From Siphonodentalium dalli (taxonomy: Eukaryota > Mollusca > Scaphopoda > Gadilida > Siphonodentaliidae): DNA of 64,000 bases. The DNA lies in NCBI GenBank assembly GCA_032622095.1, contig CP136067.1, positions 93,796,707 to 93,860,706 on the forward strand. The letters run 5' to 3'. This document shows, piece after piece, positions 53,274 to 64,000 of the stretch; the first letter of the stretch is position 1, and each line of letters begins with the position of its first letter. A program made the translations under genes and the position numbers. A model generated the notes under the pieces. The model searched no databases. It worked only from the letters and a program-made list of their open reading frames with translations, and was not told where the DNA came from.

Positions 53274-54624
53274 AAGATATACATTTTGTGATTAAAATAA
53301 GCATCATACTATTATACTTGCTCATTAAGTGTTGTGATCCATATTTAAATTTTTTACCCAAGAAATTAATAAATGTAGGGGTCCAAATAAGCACCATAGG
53401 AGTGTGAATATTTTCGCAAAAAACATCTGGATCCCAAGTGGGGGGGCATGTAGGTCTATAGGCAGACAGTGCAAGATATTTGAGCTTTTGTGGGGGTGTA
53501 TGACCTGGACATTTTCAATAAAATGTTACAAGAAATAATGAAGCAAATTGATAGTTTATATACATAATGTAATGTAGCCTACTATGTAGCACTAATAAGT
53601 GATGACAAACTTTTTACTGATTAACGGTCTATTAACTTTGAATATTCCATGTCCCAAGAACTGATCAAGGCATCTTACCACTGCCCACAAAGAATACTCG
53701 TCGGCCAGATACCGTATACATATACATATTATGTTATGCATCCGAAATATCTGCTGGGTCTTCCACAGTGAGTCTTTTAACATTAACGAGCATGTTTAAC
53801 TCGGGATCCAAATTACTGGTGTTCTGTACATGTACTTCGTAAATTAATTTATATCTAATCAATTTACTAGTTTTAAAGTTACAGGTACATGTATAAGGTT
53901 TGATAGCTTGGCACTTGGGCATAAATGGAACAAAACAATCTGCCATTTCTACTCTCACACGATTCTATTGGCCGATATAACGAAAGTAGTTCAACCAGTG
54001 CTAAAAGTAAAACATGTTACTTTTACGTGGATTTTTCCCCTTGACGGCTACCGGCCCCATTTCGCTACCCCCTAGCGGAAACCCTGCATTATATATTACT
54101 GGTAACGCTTAACTCGTGTCATAAGAAGGCTATGCGCGCGATCTCGGACTAAATACCAGCATCTCCATCCCAATATCTTAGCTGGTGTTAGTACTAGTAC
54201 GAGAAGACTTGGAGTCGGACTACTCTAAGGACGGTCAGTTTGTCAGACTAACTTCACTAAGCTAGATTCGTCGCGTTATCCAAGATTCCCACTTCTTCCG
54301 AGACTGAAGTTCTGTCATTAAACGTTGAGAGACGATCTATAGAACAATTTTAGTTACGATGTCTTTCTGTGAATGCATTCGCATTGCAATGCATTGCTAT
54401 AAATGAGGTCAATGTTAAACGCACGTCTTGGCACGAACGAGCTTTCGACAAGTTTCGAAGCCACACGGTTTTTTTGGGTCTCGATTTCAATTTTAAGATA
54501 ACTTATTGGCGATAAGAACTAAATAATTGTTCCGTCAAAATGGATGTTTCATATATAACAAATGGGTTTAAATTGCAGGGACGATGTTTTGTTCAAGATG
54601 GTGATTTTGGACGATATAACTCAC

Positions 54625-54675
54625 ATGTTTAATATCGATTCACCAAAATAAATGAATGTCTGGCGGAAAAGGAAG
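54625..54675 (-). promoter_or_regulatory. NACA: Candidate NACA leader exon with 5' TOP start and nearby CRE
   Basis: On the minus strand CTTCCTTTTCCGCC (C at 54675) is a textbook terminal oligopyrimidine start, as expected for a translation-machinery mRNA (family knowledge). The leader would run 51 nt to AAACAT|GTGAGT at 54625, a strong donor for the acceptor at 53147. A full CRE, TGACGTCA, lies at 54681-54688. Transcription start not proven. A second TOP-like candidate inside a transposon (55477) is less likely. Confidence 0.45.
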
Positions 54676-55184
54676 TCGTGTGACGTCACGAACAGGTTCT
54701 CTCCCGTGATGTGCCACAAATATGTCTTCTTGGTTACGACGTAAACAAATATTATTTTCCGAATTTAAACTGGTCATTTAACATCAAAAACACATTATAT
54801 TGCGTAAGTATTATTGCTATTACATATACGATATAATATACTATTTGTATAGTTGTTCATTATGGCGAAATAATACTTTTTTGCTGTTGAAAATTGCATC
54901 AGAAGACAGAACTGCTAAAAGAAAATTTACTAAAAATTAAATTTGAGTTCTAATTTTGAAAATCACAGGAGCTTGAGAAATTAATAATGAATAATAATAA
55001 AGCTGTTCTGTCATATACTGTAGAATAGCCAGTGAGGCCAATTATTCTGCTGTAAGAAATTTGGCGCATATTTTGATGTGAATGCATGCGACATCCAAAC
55101 ATAAGAGATCATAAGACTTATCATCTTCGAATGTTTTCAATTTCATCAGCATGATCAGGGACACTTTTAGTTTTATCAGATTAT

Positions 55185-57616
55185 TAGTGATGTTCCGATA
55201 ATCAGAAACGGCCATCGGTCGATAATAACCCATTTGACATTAATCATACCTCGCAGATGAACATCGGCTTTTATCAATTGCCAAAAAACAACATAATCTG
55301 TTATTACACTTTACAGTAGTCGAAATTTCCCCCATACCTGTAATGGGAGCTTTTGCTTCAAGTCCGGAAAGGAAGAATATGACGCAAGACACGACCAAAC
55401 CGCGATGTTCCCCGGGCAATACATGTACTAATGCGTCACTCTGACATACCTTTCACCTTCCTTTTCCAAAAAAAGAGACATTTATGGAGCATTTTTGGCG
55501 AACATTTTTCAAACATTCGGGTGTGTTCAATCGGACTTCCGGTAACACCGCACTCGGTATCGTGGGCAAATAAGTTCTGTCAATGACATTGTACATAGCA
55601 CGAAACTATTTAGATGTCTCATTAATTTATACGTTCTGTCAGTTTCTCGTCTAATAACTTTGTTTATCTTATTTTTTCACTGGGATTCAACATACTATGA
55701 AAACCACAGTGATATCTTGGACGTTTCAAAAGAAACAGAAATAGAACAGAAACATGCCTGATCTCTTGGACGTAAAGATACAGAAATAGAACAGAAACAT
55801 GCCTATATATACAAATTAAATAAACATAAGTACCCGTTTTCAATCGTCGCACTCCCTCATGAAGCACTCTGTCATGCTCCCTCGCGATGTGCCCTCCAGT
55901 TTCTCATCTAATAACATTATAAATACAGGGATTTTTTCCACCCTGTTTTAGGGAATAGGTCCTGGGGAACATCGCGGTTTGGTCGTGTCTAATGCGTCAT
56001 ATTCTTCCTTTCCGGACTTGAAGCAAAAGCTCCGTTGGCCGTGGTGGGGAAAGTTGGACTATACATTTCAATGTATAGTCAATTTTGGACTACTGTTATA
56101 GTAACTATAACTTATAAGCACAACATGCACTCTTTAAGTTTAATAAACATATGCAATACAACCGTTGTATTGACTGTAGAAAACAGTTGTAACAGTACAA
56201 AAAGAAGCTATTGGCATCATCCAAACAGTCTGATATTATTATAGATATAAAGCATGTCATTATACACCTACCGGCCGGCACGCACGCGCATATGCTGTGT
56301 AATATGAATTTATTGCTTGAATCGTGTGGACACAAAATGGACTCAAAGAAACCTGTAAACAGCTGACCTCATTACATTGTAGTTTCCTGTCAAGCATGTG
56401 CCATCATATGCTGTGTCAATAATAAGCATACACTAATTGAATTAGTACAGTCACGATCAGATAAACTATCTCCAATAACGACCAATGTGAGCAGGCATTG
56501 TATAATATCCAAAATGAGGGCTTTTGTGAAAAATGTTTATAATTATAAACATTAAATAAAACTTTTAAAGGAATATACTTTGAAGACTCCAAATACATTT
56601 AAAGGAACATACGGTATAGCTGATGCATGTCAGAAGGTCAGTCTGTATGGGAAGCCAAATTGACATTTAATAAATAATTGAACTTAAGCGCAATAAGGAA
56701 TCTCTAATTGCGCTTAAGCGCAATAAGGGAATCTCTAATTGCGCTTAAGCGCAATAAGGAAATATTTAATCGCGCAATAAGGAATAGCTAATTGCGCTTA
56801 AGTGCAATAAGGAATATTCCTTATTGCGCTTAAGCGCAATTAGCTACATTGCATAAACTCCCTATAATTCAAATGGTGTATAGTCCATGGTTCAATGGGT
56901 GGAGCAAATATAGGATAATTCTACTATTTGCAGAGGGGGTGATCTCATGAGTGAGATATTAATTGCGCTTAAGCGCAATAAGGAATCCATAAATGCAATA
57001 CGGGAAGATCTAATTGCCCTTAAAAGCGCAATAAGAATATTCCTAATTCATTAAGCGCAATAAGGAAAATCTTATTGAGCTTAAGCGCAATAAGGAATAT
57101 CTTATTGCGCTTGAGCACAATAAGGAATATTCTTATTGCGCTTAAGCGCAATTAGAGATTGCGCATCTATTAAATGTCAATTTGGCTTCCCATAAGTCTG
57201 TGATGCTACCATGCATGCAAAACTCCTGTACTGTCACTGTGACTCAGTATACTCCAAGTCTGTATGATAGCAATTATTATCCATCAATCTAAATAATCAT
57301 TGACATTCCATAATTTGTCGCAACTTCCAAGTATTCAATCACAATTAAGTCACAGACTTTTACACCACGTGCACGCGTTTCACGCATGGTTACTTGGTAG
57401 TCACATCTCTGAGTAGTCCCCTTTGTCAAAACAACTACCGGCATACATCAAAGGCAGCGCACAGCTGACGTCGGCAGAAATACTTTTGTGACGCGTGTAT
57501 ATGGGAACAAACGCCCAATATATATTTTGAAAACATCGGAATCGGAAATCGGCCGATTGTGCCTCCAGTTATCGGAAATCAGTCCGATGGGTTTTTACAT
57601 TATAGGAACATCACTA
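55185..57616. mobile_element. 2.4-kb hAT-like element upstream of NACA
   Basis: TIRs TAGTGATGTTCCGATAAT / ATTATAGGAACATCACTA, with 8-bp flanks CAGATTAT (55177-55184) and CAGATTAA (57617-57624), one mismatch. Subterminal ATCGGCCGAT-type motifs. Inside are inverted repeats 55325-55420 / 55960-56055 around AGTCCGGAAAGGAAGAATAT, a ~60-bp tandem duplication near 55735-55805, and the palindrome-packed element at 56646. Confidence 0.8.
56646..57194. mobile_element. TIR element packed with GCGCTTAAGCGC palindromes
   Basis: The 27-bp ends start TATGGGAAGCCAAATTGACA and mirror perfectly; 6-bp direct repeat AGTCTG flanks (56640-56645, 57195-57200). The inside holds about a dozen TTGCGCTTAAGCGCAATAAG units in both orientations around a ~120-bp unique centre (56860-56960). 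No coding sequence. Confidence 0.9.
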
Positions 57617-57624
57617 CAGATTAA

Positions 57625-59220
57625 CTAGCCATAACCATAACCCATGGCCATGCTACCTGATCAGAGGTTTACAGACCAGGAACAGGCAGCATACCGGTAT
57701 CTAATAAATGGTGGCGTTGTCCTTGTCTTGTCGTCATATATTCCTGCATTGACTTTTCGTATCTGTATCTGTAGATATTGCAGTGCAGTAACCTTTCGGC
57801 TATAGACGAACTGGTCCAGGTGCTACCAACATCTGAGTAACTTTATAACTCTGTTAACCCTGTGGTACTCCAGTAGCGTTCTTTAATGTGCACACCCCAA
57901 GGCGTGTACACGGGTCGGTCATTAATGTCCGTGCCCGATCTGACAGCAATTGCACCCACAACTACATACCTGGACAAATGTGGTAATGGGGGAAGTCGGC
58001 ATTTTGCATTCGGATCTTTATTCAGTGATCTCCAATGAGACTTTTCAGCCTGACAAACTTGGTATCTGACCGAGTTCTGATTTTTGTCAGAATACCCTGA
58101 CCAGGTTGTGATTCCCGGTTTGCTTATAAGTTATATAGCACTAGAGACAGATACGCTACCTCTCCGCTACTGATTTCGTACCACCTCTGATTCGGTTAAG
58201 CCAGAGTAATTTTGATTTCATAAAGTCTGAATAAGGTAACTAGAACAATGATAAAGGCCTATTCATATCATGAATGAAGCATTTTTTCAGCATTGGCTAA
58301 GAATGATGATTTTACCTACCGCATATAAATTATAATCATTTACTTATACTAGTAGATATATAATAGACACTGTCACACAGCTAGTTGGGTAACAATTAGG
58401 TTCCGTAGCCTAGACAGCTATTCTATCATAAAGACAGAACATGCCATACATTGATACAATGACGCAATACGGTTATAGAGTTTATATAGCATGTTGAAGG
58501 TGCATTAAGACCATGTTCAAGTTAAACGTGCTGCTTAGGGAATCAATGGAATCAACACAGTCGCGATTAAATCTCTGATCACCACGACACGAAGGTATAT
58601 GACGTAGGCCTATATACGTGACCATACTAACACTAACTTGCGTTAATTAGTCTATTTTGCAGTATATCTTTTAATTTTGTTTTATTTATATTCAGCTCTG
58701 AATAATTTGTTATTTTCCCACTCTTAGTCTCCAATCGGTTGCGGTTTAGTTGGCATTTTATCTGTCGGCAGTATCAAAGACATCCCGACATATCGCTGGC
58801 GGAACCTATGGCATCGTTACGTTTCATAATTGTTTACCTCCACCGCGTTAAGTTGCATTGATGGTTATCTCCAACGTGTTGAGGAACATTACAACCACAT
58901 TGTGATTGAAGCAATGTTTGAACTGTGTTGCATTAACAATATAGAACTACGTTGACAGTCTCTGTTCGATGCAATCCATGGGCTTGGCAGTTCCAATGCG
59001 GTTGAGGTGGGGGGCACTTATATTAAAAATATGCATACATGTGTGCTGTTAACATAGAAATTCAACTCTCCGTCAATGAGTTTGATCGAATTGTCTGTGG
59101 GGCACAATTAATCACCTCAAGTGACATGATGCTGTGTGATTTGAACAATGTGTTTCGATCGTACATGTAGGGCATACATCGCATGTGCGCTGTCTTGAAC
59201 AGTCTTCAAAAATCGCATGC
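57625..59220. other. Intergenic stretch, no feature recognised
   Basis: Few repeats, no exon with splice sites and no RNA gene recognised. Promoter sequences of the gene at 60.7 kb may lie here (inference only). Confidence 0.4.
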
Positions 59221-59322
59221 CAGTATCTGGGGTAAGGGCTGTTCTGCCATATATAGCAGAATAGCCTCGTTGGCTATTATATGCCGTTTATTGCAGAATG
59301 GCCTCGGCCTAATAATAAATGT

Positions 59323-59716
59323 ATGAGGCCCCCCACCCCACCCCCCTGGAATACGGAATACCACTTAACACAGAGGATGGAATACGGAATACGAGTTAAC
59401 AACCATATGGAATTTTCCGGATAAATTTTCTATTGTCGTACGAACGCCGGTCATTCCGCAGTGTCCACGTTTAAAATGATCTAAAATGAAGATGATCGAC
59501 GATCTGTATGTCAAACCGTGAATTTATTGTGACAAAAATTGCATTTATATTATTATTATGATCATTTTTTGGAAGGTGTTGAAGGTCGGCGTACGAATAC
59601 CGGTATTTTTGGAATACCGAATACCTCCTAACAGAGGGGACGGAATACGGTGTACCTCATAACAGGGCATGGAATACGGCGTACGAAAAGGGGGGGGGGG
59701 GTGGGGGCCTCATGTA
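59323..59716. mobile_element. MITE with GAGGCCCCC ends and GGAATACGG repeats
   Basis: TATGAGGCCCCCCACCCC is mirrored by GGGTGGGGGCCTCATGTATA, with TGGAATACGGAATAC motifs inside both ends. The subterminal CCCTTTTCGTACGCC resembles the interior of the 25816 element. Confidence 0.75.
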
Positions 59717-59925
59717 TAATACTATATACATAATAAAGAAAAAGATTGCAACTAGACAATTAGTGATTTGACCTGATTGTTATTTTTAGAACATGACTCA
59801 AAATTCAGAAACGTGAAAAAGAGATCGACTATGATCTTTAGAAACATTTTTATTTGGAATATTATTCTGCAGCAATCTGTCTGCACGAGCTACATATGGT
59901 ACATTTAACACTGCATCATTTTCAG

Positions 59926-60041
59926 CACCCACAGTCTCACACTCCACCCCCTGTTGATGTCCATGAGTCACACCGTCAATCTTATATTATACATTATATA
60001 GTAACTCGCATAAGGCCATACATGTGTTGCATGAATCCAAG
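59926..60041 (+). CDS. Possible upstream exon of the 60.7-kb gene
   Basis: TCATTTTCAG before and CCAAG|GTAAGA after give good splice sites, and one frame is open through all 116 nt. It contains no recognisable domain, and may be a 5' UTR exon or chance. Confidence 0.25.
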
Positions 60042-60690
60042 GTAAGACAAACATCTTTTAGAACGAACTACAGTGTAAATAACAGTTGGACCTTTTTGGA
60101 TTGAAATTAGTTGCCCCATTTATTCCGTCAGCGAAGATTCGCTCAAAATAGTTGCTTGGCATCCGTCCCCACATGGATCAAATTTGTCTCGCATGTGACG
60201 ACTGATTTTCTAAAAATAAACAATTAATAGGTCAAATCGCTAATCTCCTATTGCAATCCTTTTTTATTTATTATGTATATATTATGTTATATATTTATTA
60301 TTATTTATTATCATTTTGTCAAACTCCTGTGGTCTTTCTATATAAATTTTATTCTATGTTGGTCAGTGCCATAAATACCCATATTCATGAAGATCCTGCA
60401 CAACAGACCAATACTATACAAATACGTACATCCTACAATTAGTTTCTTTGTGGTCAAATTCTACTATACATGTACACTGATTCTCCATGTATCTTAATTT
60501 ATATAACTATGAGGTGTTCTTTGACTTTGTTTTATGTCCATGAACAAACTTTTATTGAATTGCCATGTAGTTTCATGTATTAATTTCTAACTTTATCTTT
60601 GCAATGAAATTCTCTATTAATCTCTTAATTTGAACTTATAGGTAACTGTCTAAGCAATTGACTGTGGTCATACAGTTGGTAGCTATAAAC

Positions 60691-60811
60691 ATGCCAAGCG
60701 CCGGGGAAATCATAGCTCCCCAGATAACACCAATCTTTGAGTACAATCGAGAAGGAAAGCCACTCACCACCAACCACTTCACTTCAGCCACATTGATCCA
60801 ATTATCAACAG
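60691..60811 (+). CDS. First coding exon, copy 1, of an unrecognised gene (GC donor)
   Basis: ATG at 60691 opens MPSAGEIIAPQIT and ends TLIQLST plus one base at ACAG|GCAAGT, a consensus GC-type donor, phase 1. CATACAG at 60669-60675 could be the acceptor. Homologous to 62093-62204, which argues that both are real. The protein family is not recognised and later exons lie beyond the window or were not seen. Confidence 0.6.
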
Positions 60812-60957
60812 GCAAGTTACATCATGTAACTGTCAATCAACTCAGTTGATGATCAGAATGATTGAGATCGGTTCTCATATGAATGCTGGAAATGTTAAAC
60901 GCTGCAAGTAATTAAAAGCAGTGTATCAAACTGTATTAGTTTATACCTGTATGCACA

Positions 60958-61090
60958 GACCTCAAAATATGGTGCTGGACATTTGCAGAATGAGGTCCCA
61001 AAGGGTGAATTTGGTGATACGTAACCCCTAAATGCGTAAACCCTAAATGCATAATCACTAAATTCACCCTCTTGTGACCTCATTCTGTTT
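60958..61090. mobile_element. Family B fragment
   Basis: CCTCAAAATATGGTGCTGGA and GCAGAATGAGGTCCC with partner ACCTCATTCTG; ends match the 51306 element. It lies between the two MPSAG exons. Confidence 0.7.
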
Positions 61091-61309
61091 AGTTCTCATC
61101 TTCTCTGGAAAGTATCTTTATTATCATTTAACAAGTTTTTTTTAGTTTCTTCAGAAACTTCTTTCAAAATTTGTTTTGATGAAGATTTATGTGAACCTTT
61201 TGTTTAACTCTTGTGAAATGTTTCAACTTTCCAGTCCTTCATATACCTGATCTCAGTCACTTTCTGATCAGAAAGATGAACAACCTCTTCATGAACATTG
61301 TCATTCAGT

Positions 61310-61642
61310 TTAACCCTTCCATGATGGAGCTTCCTGAAATTTTGTGAAAACCCTGTGCCAATGCATTCTCTTATACATGGATAGGATAGGATAGGATATT
61401 TTATTTGCAATACACATATCTATTACATAATAGTGGCGAAAATTATGGAAAATTATGTCGTATATTGTGGGGGATGGCATAGTCTGGCAAGACTGTCTTC
61501 CTGCCATCCCCAGTATGGTGAATATAGAAACTAATAACAATAGTAAGATGTTCAATAGAGAGCCTGATATATATATAAGAGAATGCACTGGCACATGATC
61601 TTTAATGCTGCAGCAGCGTAGCTCACATCACGAAAGGGTTAA
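61310..61642. mobile_element. Hairpin MITE, family C, with a nested insert
   Basis: TTAACCCTTCCATGATGGAG to ACGAAAGGGTTAA. About 61379-61560 is foreign sequence starting ATAGGATAGGATAGGATA and TTTTATTTGC, which on the minus strand looks like the tandem-repeat tail of a retroelement. Confidence 0.72.
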
Positions 61643-61689
61643 AGGCAAATATCTATTAGACTTTCTGGGAACTAAAATATTAGTAGAAC

Positions 61690-61804
61690 CACAGTAATGC
61701 CCTAAATAATTGACTTTTTAACCACAGCAGAATTATGGCCAACCTGAAAAGTTACTCATAATTCTGCTGTGGTTAAGGAGACGATTATTTAGGACGTTAC
61801 TGTA
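61690..61804. mobile_element. Hairpin MITE, family A, centre deleted
   Basis: Both outer arms present, from ACAGTAATGCCC to GGACGTTACTGTA; the middle third is missing. Confidence 0.82.
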
Positions 61805-62048
61805 AATAGAGGTCAGAAGCTCTTTCCAGTGTGAAAAATTTCTTGATAATTTTTTTATCCCAACACGATTTCTCTCGTGAGTTGGACTGAGATATATATC
61901 TTGCAGAAAAAATATTTTAAAAAACTGAGGTGCGTTTTTCACTGAGATCATTAAACTGAATGCAAATAAATGAGGAATTTGTTCATTTTCAACTATAGTT
62001 ACTTGCACCAATATAAATGGTGGTTAATTACAGTGATTCTCTTTGCAG

Positions 62049-62204
62049 GATAGATTTCATCTGATTTGTTAGGGAACCGGTCATTTGACAATATGCCATC
62101 TGCCGGGGGGATACATGTCCCCACCATCACGGCACTACGGCGACCCTCAAATGGGCTCTCCACGTCACATATAGATTCTACTGTTCTCATAGAGTTAGCA
62201 ACAG
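62049..62204 (+). CDS. First coding exon, copy 2, of an unrecognised gene (GC donor)
   Basis: Acceptor CTCTTTGCAG ends at 62048; ATG at 62093 opens MPSAGGIHVPTIT and ends VLIELAT plus one base at ACAG|GCAAGT, phase 1. Start motif, length, end motif (LIxLxTG), phase and the unusual donor all match copy 1, while the middle differs, as in duplicated alternative exons. If spliced from upstream in another context the ATG could be internal. Confidence 0.62.
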
Positions 62205-62300
62205 GCAAGTTATCTCATTGTTGTGACTGTTGTTAATGTGTAGTTGTCAAATTGCTCCATAAATGTTAGATTCTCAGTCTTTTTGATGCTTAGGCTTTAA

Positions 62301-62672
62301 AGTGATGCACAGTGAATCACTCTGGTAGGGTGATCAAATAGAAATGGAGAATAATCTTGTTCAAAGTAGTTGTTTTACTAAAATAATATGTAAATTGACA
62401 ACGCACACCATCATTCTTATATATTAATTAAATGCAGTGACTCTCGATGACGAAATCGTATTCGTTAGTTTATCACCGATATTTGCGTCCCGAATCGAGT
62501 AGTAAATATTTACAATTGAGCATAGTTCAGATGATGTTGTCTATGGAGTGGTATGGTCGATTTGCTTGAGATTTTCGACGATGTTAGTAGAATGCTACAT
62601 TCACCCAGTTGGCACAACACCTGAATACTAACTTATCAGTTTCACGCACCCGAACAAGTACATAATATGTCT
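62301..62672. mobile_element. TTAA-flanked dispersed element, copy 3 (reversed)
   Basis: TTAA at 62297-62300 and 62673-62676. The reverse complement matches 42351-42676 and 22298-22664, with core ATGACGAAATCGTATTCG. Confidence 0.8.
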
Positions 62673-62752
62673 TTAACATTAAATTTTGCACTAATCTTGA
62701 GACTCATTTGGTCAAGTTTTTACCATTTTTGAATATGCTGATTAATTAATAG

Positions 62753-62892
62753 AGGATATCCACACTTTTTCAGTGGATATGGGTTATATCTCATGAGTGA
62801 TAACAAAACATTGTATTTCCACGAGTGGAAATTCAAATGTTTTGTCATCACGAATGAGATTTAACCCATATCCACTGAAAAAGTGTGGATAT
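62753..62892. mobile_element. Hairpin element, ~65-bp arms
   Basis: GGATATCCACACTTTTTCAG is mirrored by CTGAAAAAGTGTGGATATTC, the centre being TTTCCACGAGTGGAAA. Confidence 0.85.
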
Positions 62893-63094
62893 TCTGTTTA
62901 TTATATACTTCAATAGTTACTTGCCTATGGCCCCCAATGAATGTCAATACATCATAAATTTCAAGCTGAAATCACTCACTAGTGGGATATCACTTATATC
63001 TCACTGCTAAAACCTTATAATTCATGGGCAAGTATATAATAAACTGGTATACCATCTAAGGACCTAACCCTTTTTATACTAAATGGGTACTCCC

Positions 63095-63300
63095 ACTCAG
63101 CTACAAAAGTGTATATTGGAATTGTCTATTATTCATCCGGAGGGGTGTTCAGGAAAAATAAGCAGACGACAGATAACAAAAGTGCAGAGGAACAAGTCCT
63201 ACTTATTGGAGGGAAATGTTCAGATAATAAGTTCGACAAATGACCTGTGGGATAACTATTAATCTCAATGAGTATTTAGTATAGAATGGGTAAAATAAGA
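63095..63300. repeat. Dispersed repeat shared with 7975-8220
   Basis: See 7975-8220; GTCTATTATTCATCCGGAGG and GAGTATTTAGTATAGAATGG are shared. Confidence 0.6.
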
Positions 63301-63602
63301 TATGGTGATAATTTAGAATTTATGACCTCACCCAATTGGCACATCTGTTTTTTTTACCAATGCATTATTATAACATGTACATTTAGAGATGTGATTGTTG
63401 GCAAGGCTTTAAATATTTTGGCCACATGAAATCTCAATGAGTATTTACTATAGAAATGGTAAAATAAGATATGGTGATAATTTTGAATTTATGATCTAGT
63501 GCCCATTGACACTACTGTTTTGTTTTGTTTTTTGCCAATTCATTTGTATGTACATTTATAGAGGTGATTGTTGGCTAGGCTTTAAATATTTTGGCCAGAT
63601 GA
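63260..63602. repeat. Tandem duplication, ~172-bp unit x2
   Basis: ATCTCAATGAGTATTTA through GGCTTTAAATATTTTGGCCA occurs at about 63260-63430 and 63431-63602. Confidence 0.82.
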
Positions 63603-63704
63603 CATTTTCTTTTGTCTTTTCTAAATAATGGCAAATTTGGCCAGCAATGGCATCCAATTGGAATTTACTTCTTGGGGGTGGTTTGTTGTCATGACTGTTG
63701 TTAA

Positions 63705-64000
63705 CAAGTCTGCAAATAGTGTGTCTTTCATTTGCAGAATGAGGTCCCCAGAGGGTGTATTTAGTGATGCTATCATGCACAATGGGCTAATCAACAAATT
63801 CACCCTAGAGCTGTGAACCTCATTCTGCTTAGGCCTAAATCTTCTGGGAAGTATCTATAGTCTCAAATTTAACATTGTTTTTAGTTACTTTTTCCCTTCT
63901 GGGAAGTTTCTGTATCCCCTAATTTTCAGAAGACAAAATGCATAATCAAGGTGACTAATGGGTGAACTTCACCAACTTCAATTAGGGAAATGCAATCTGA
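63705..64000. mobile_element. Family B long element, cut by window end
   Basis: CAAGTCTGCAAATAGTGTGT and GCAGAATGAGGTCCCCAGAG with partner, then the same centre as 19055-19465; the right end is outside the window. Confidence 0.75.

Noticed and set aside
56646-57194. CRISPR-like regular repeats
   Set aside because: Units are palindromes in both orientations without unique spacers of constant length, inside a TIR element in a eukaryotic genome.

Overview
The window looks like animal nuclear DNA, most likely from a bivalve or related lophotrochozoan (inference). It is AT-rich, its genes are split into short exons by long introns, and it is densely packed with small hairpin DNA transposons. It also carries the dispersed repeats ending in GACGGACGGAC-type tails that I associate with bivalve genomes. 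There are no operons, no CRISPR array and no recognisable rRNA or tRNA gene.

Three genes can be supported. (1) About 1159-30803, plus strand: the 3' part of a type I membrane receptor. Fourteen exons join in frame with matching splice phases. They encode the end of one MAM domain, an LDLR class A (LDLa) domain, a full MAM domain, three more LDLa domains, an EGF-like domain, a transmembrane helix and a short tail with two NPMY (NPxY-type) motifs, then a stop, 3' UTR and poly(A) signals. The 5' part lies outside the window. (2) About 47587-54675, minus strand: nascent polypeptide-associated complex subunit alpha (NACA). Four coding exons cover the acidic N terminus, the NAC domain and the linker. 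A plausible 5' TOP leader exon lies upstream. The exon for the C-terminal UBA domain was not found. (3) About 59.9-62.2 kb, plus strand: the start of an unrecognised gene. It has two homologous tandem exons, both starting MPSAG and both ending in a non-canonical GC splice donor in the same phase.

The most interesting pattern is in the receptor gene. At least three exons, and probably a fourth, have been locally tandem-duplicated across a splice boundary: the MAM2 middle exon with its donor (73-74 nt period, 3 copies), the linker start of the third LDLa exon (104 nt, 2 copies, intact sites), the transmembrane exon with its acceptor (73 nt, 3 copies) and a decayed copy of the first NPMY tail exon. 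Because 73 is not a multiple of 3, the choice of acceptor in the transmembrane exon would change the frame and so decide whether the receptor keeps its normal cytoplasmic tail.

Most of the remaining sequence is mobile DNA. Five hAT-like elements have 8-bp target duplications (7477-7730, 13376-14525 with a preserved empty site, 25816-29194, 39946-40935, 51460-51699), and 55185-57616 is a sixth with one mismatch. There is one pogo/Tigger-like element (4491-5674), three TTAA-flanked elements or families, an unusual TIR element packed with GCGCTTAAGCGC palindromes (56646-57194), and several hairpin MITE families with up to ten copies each. The stretch 30.8-47.5 kb is almost entirely repeats.
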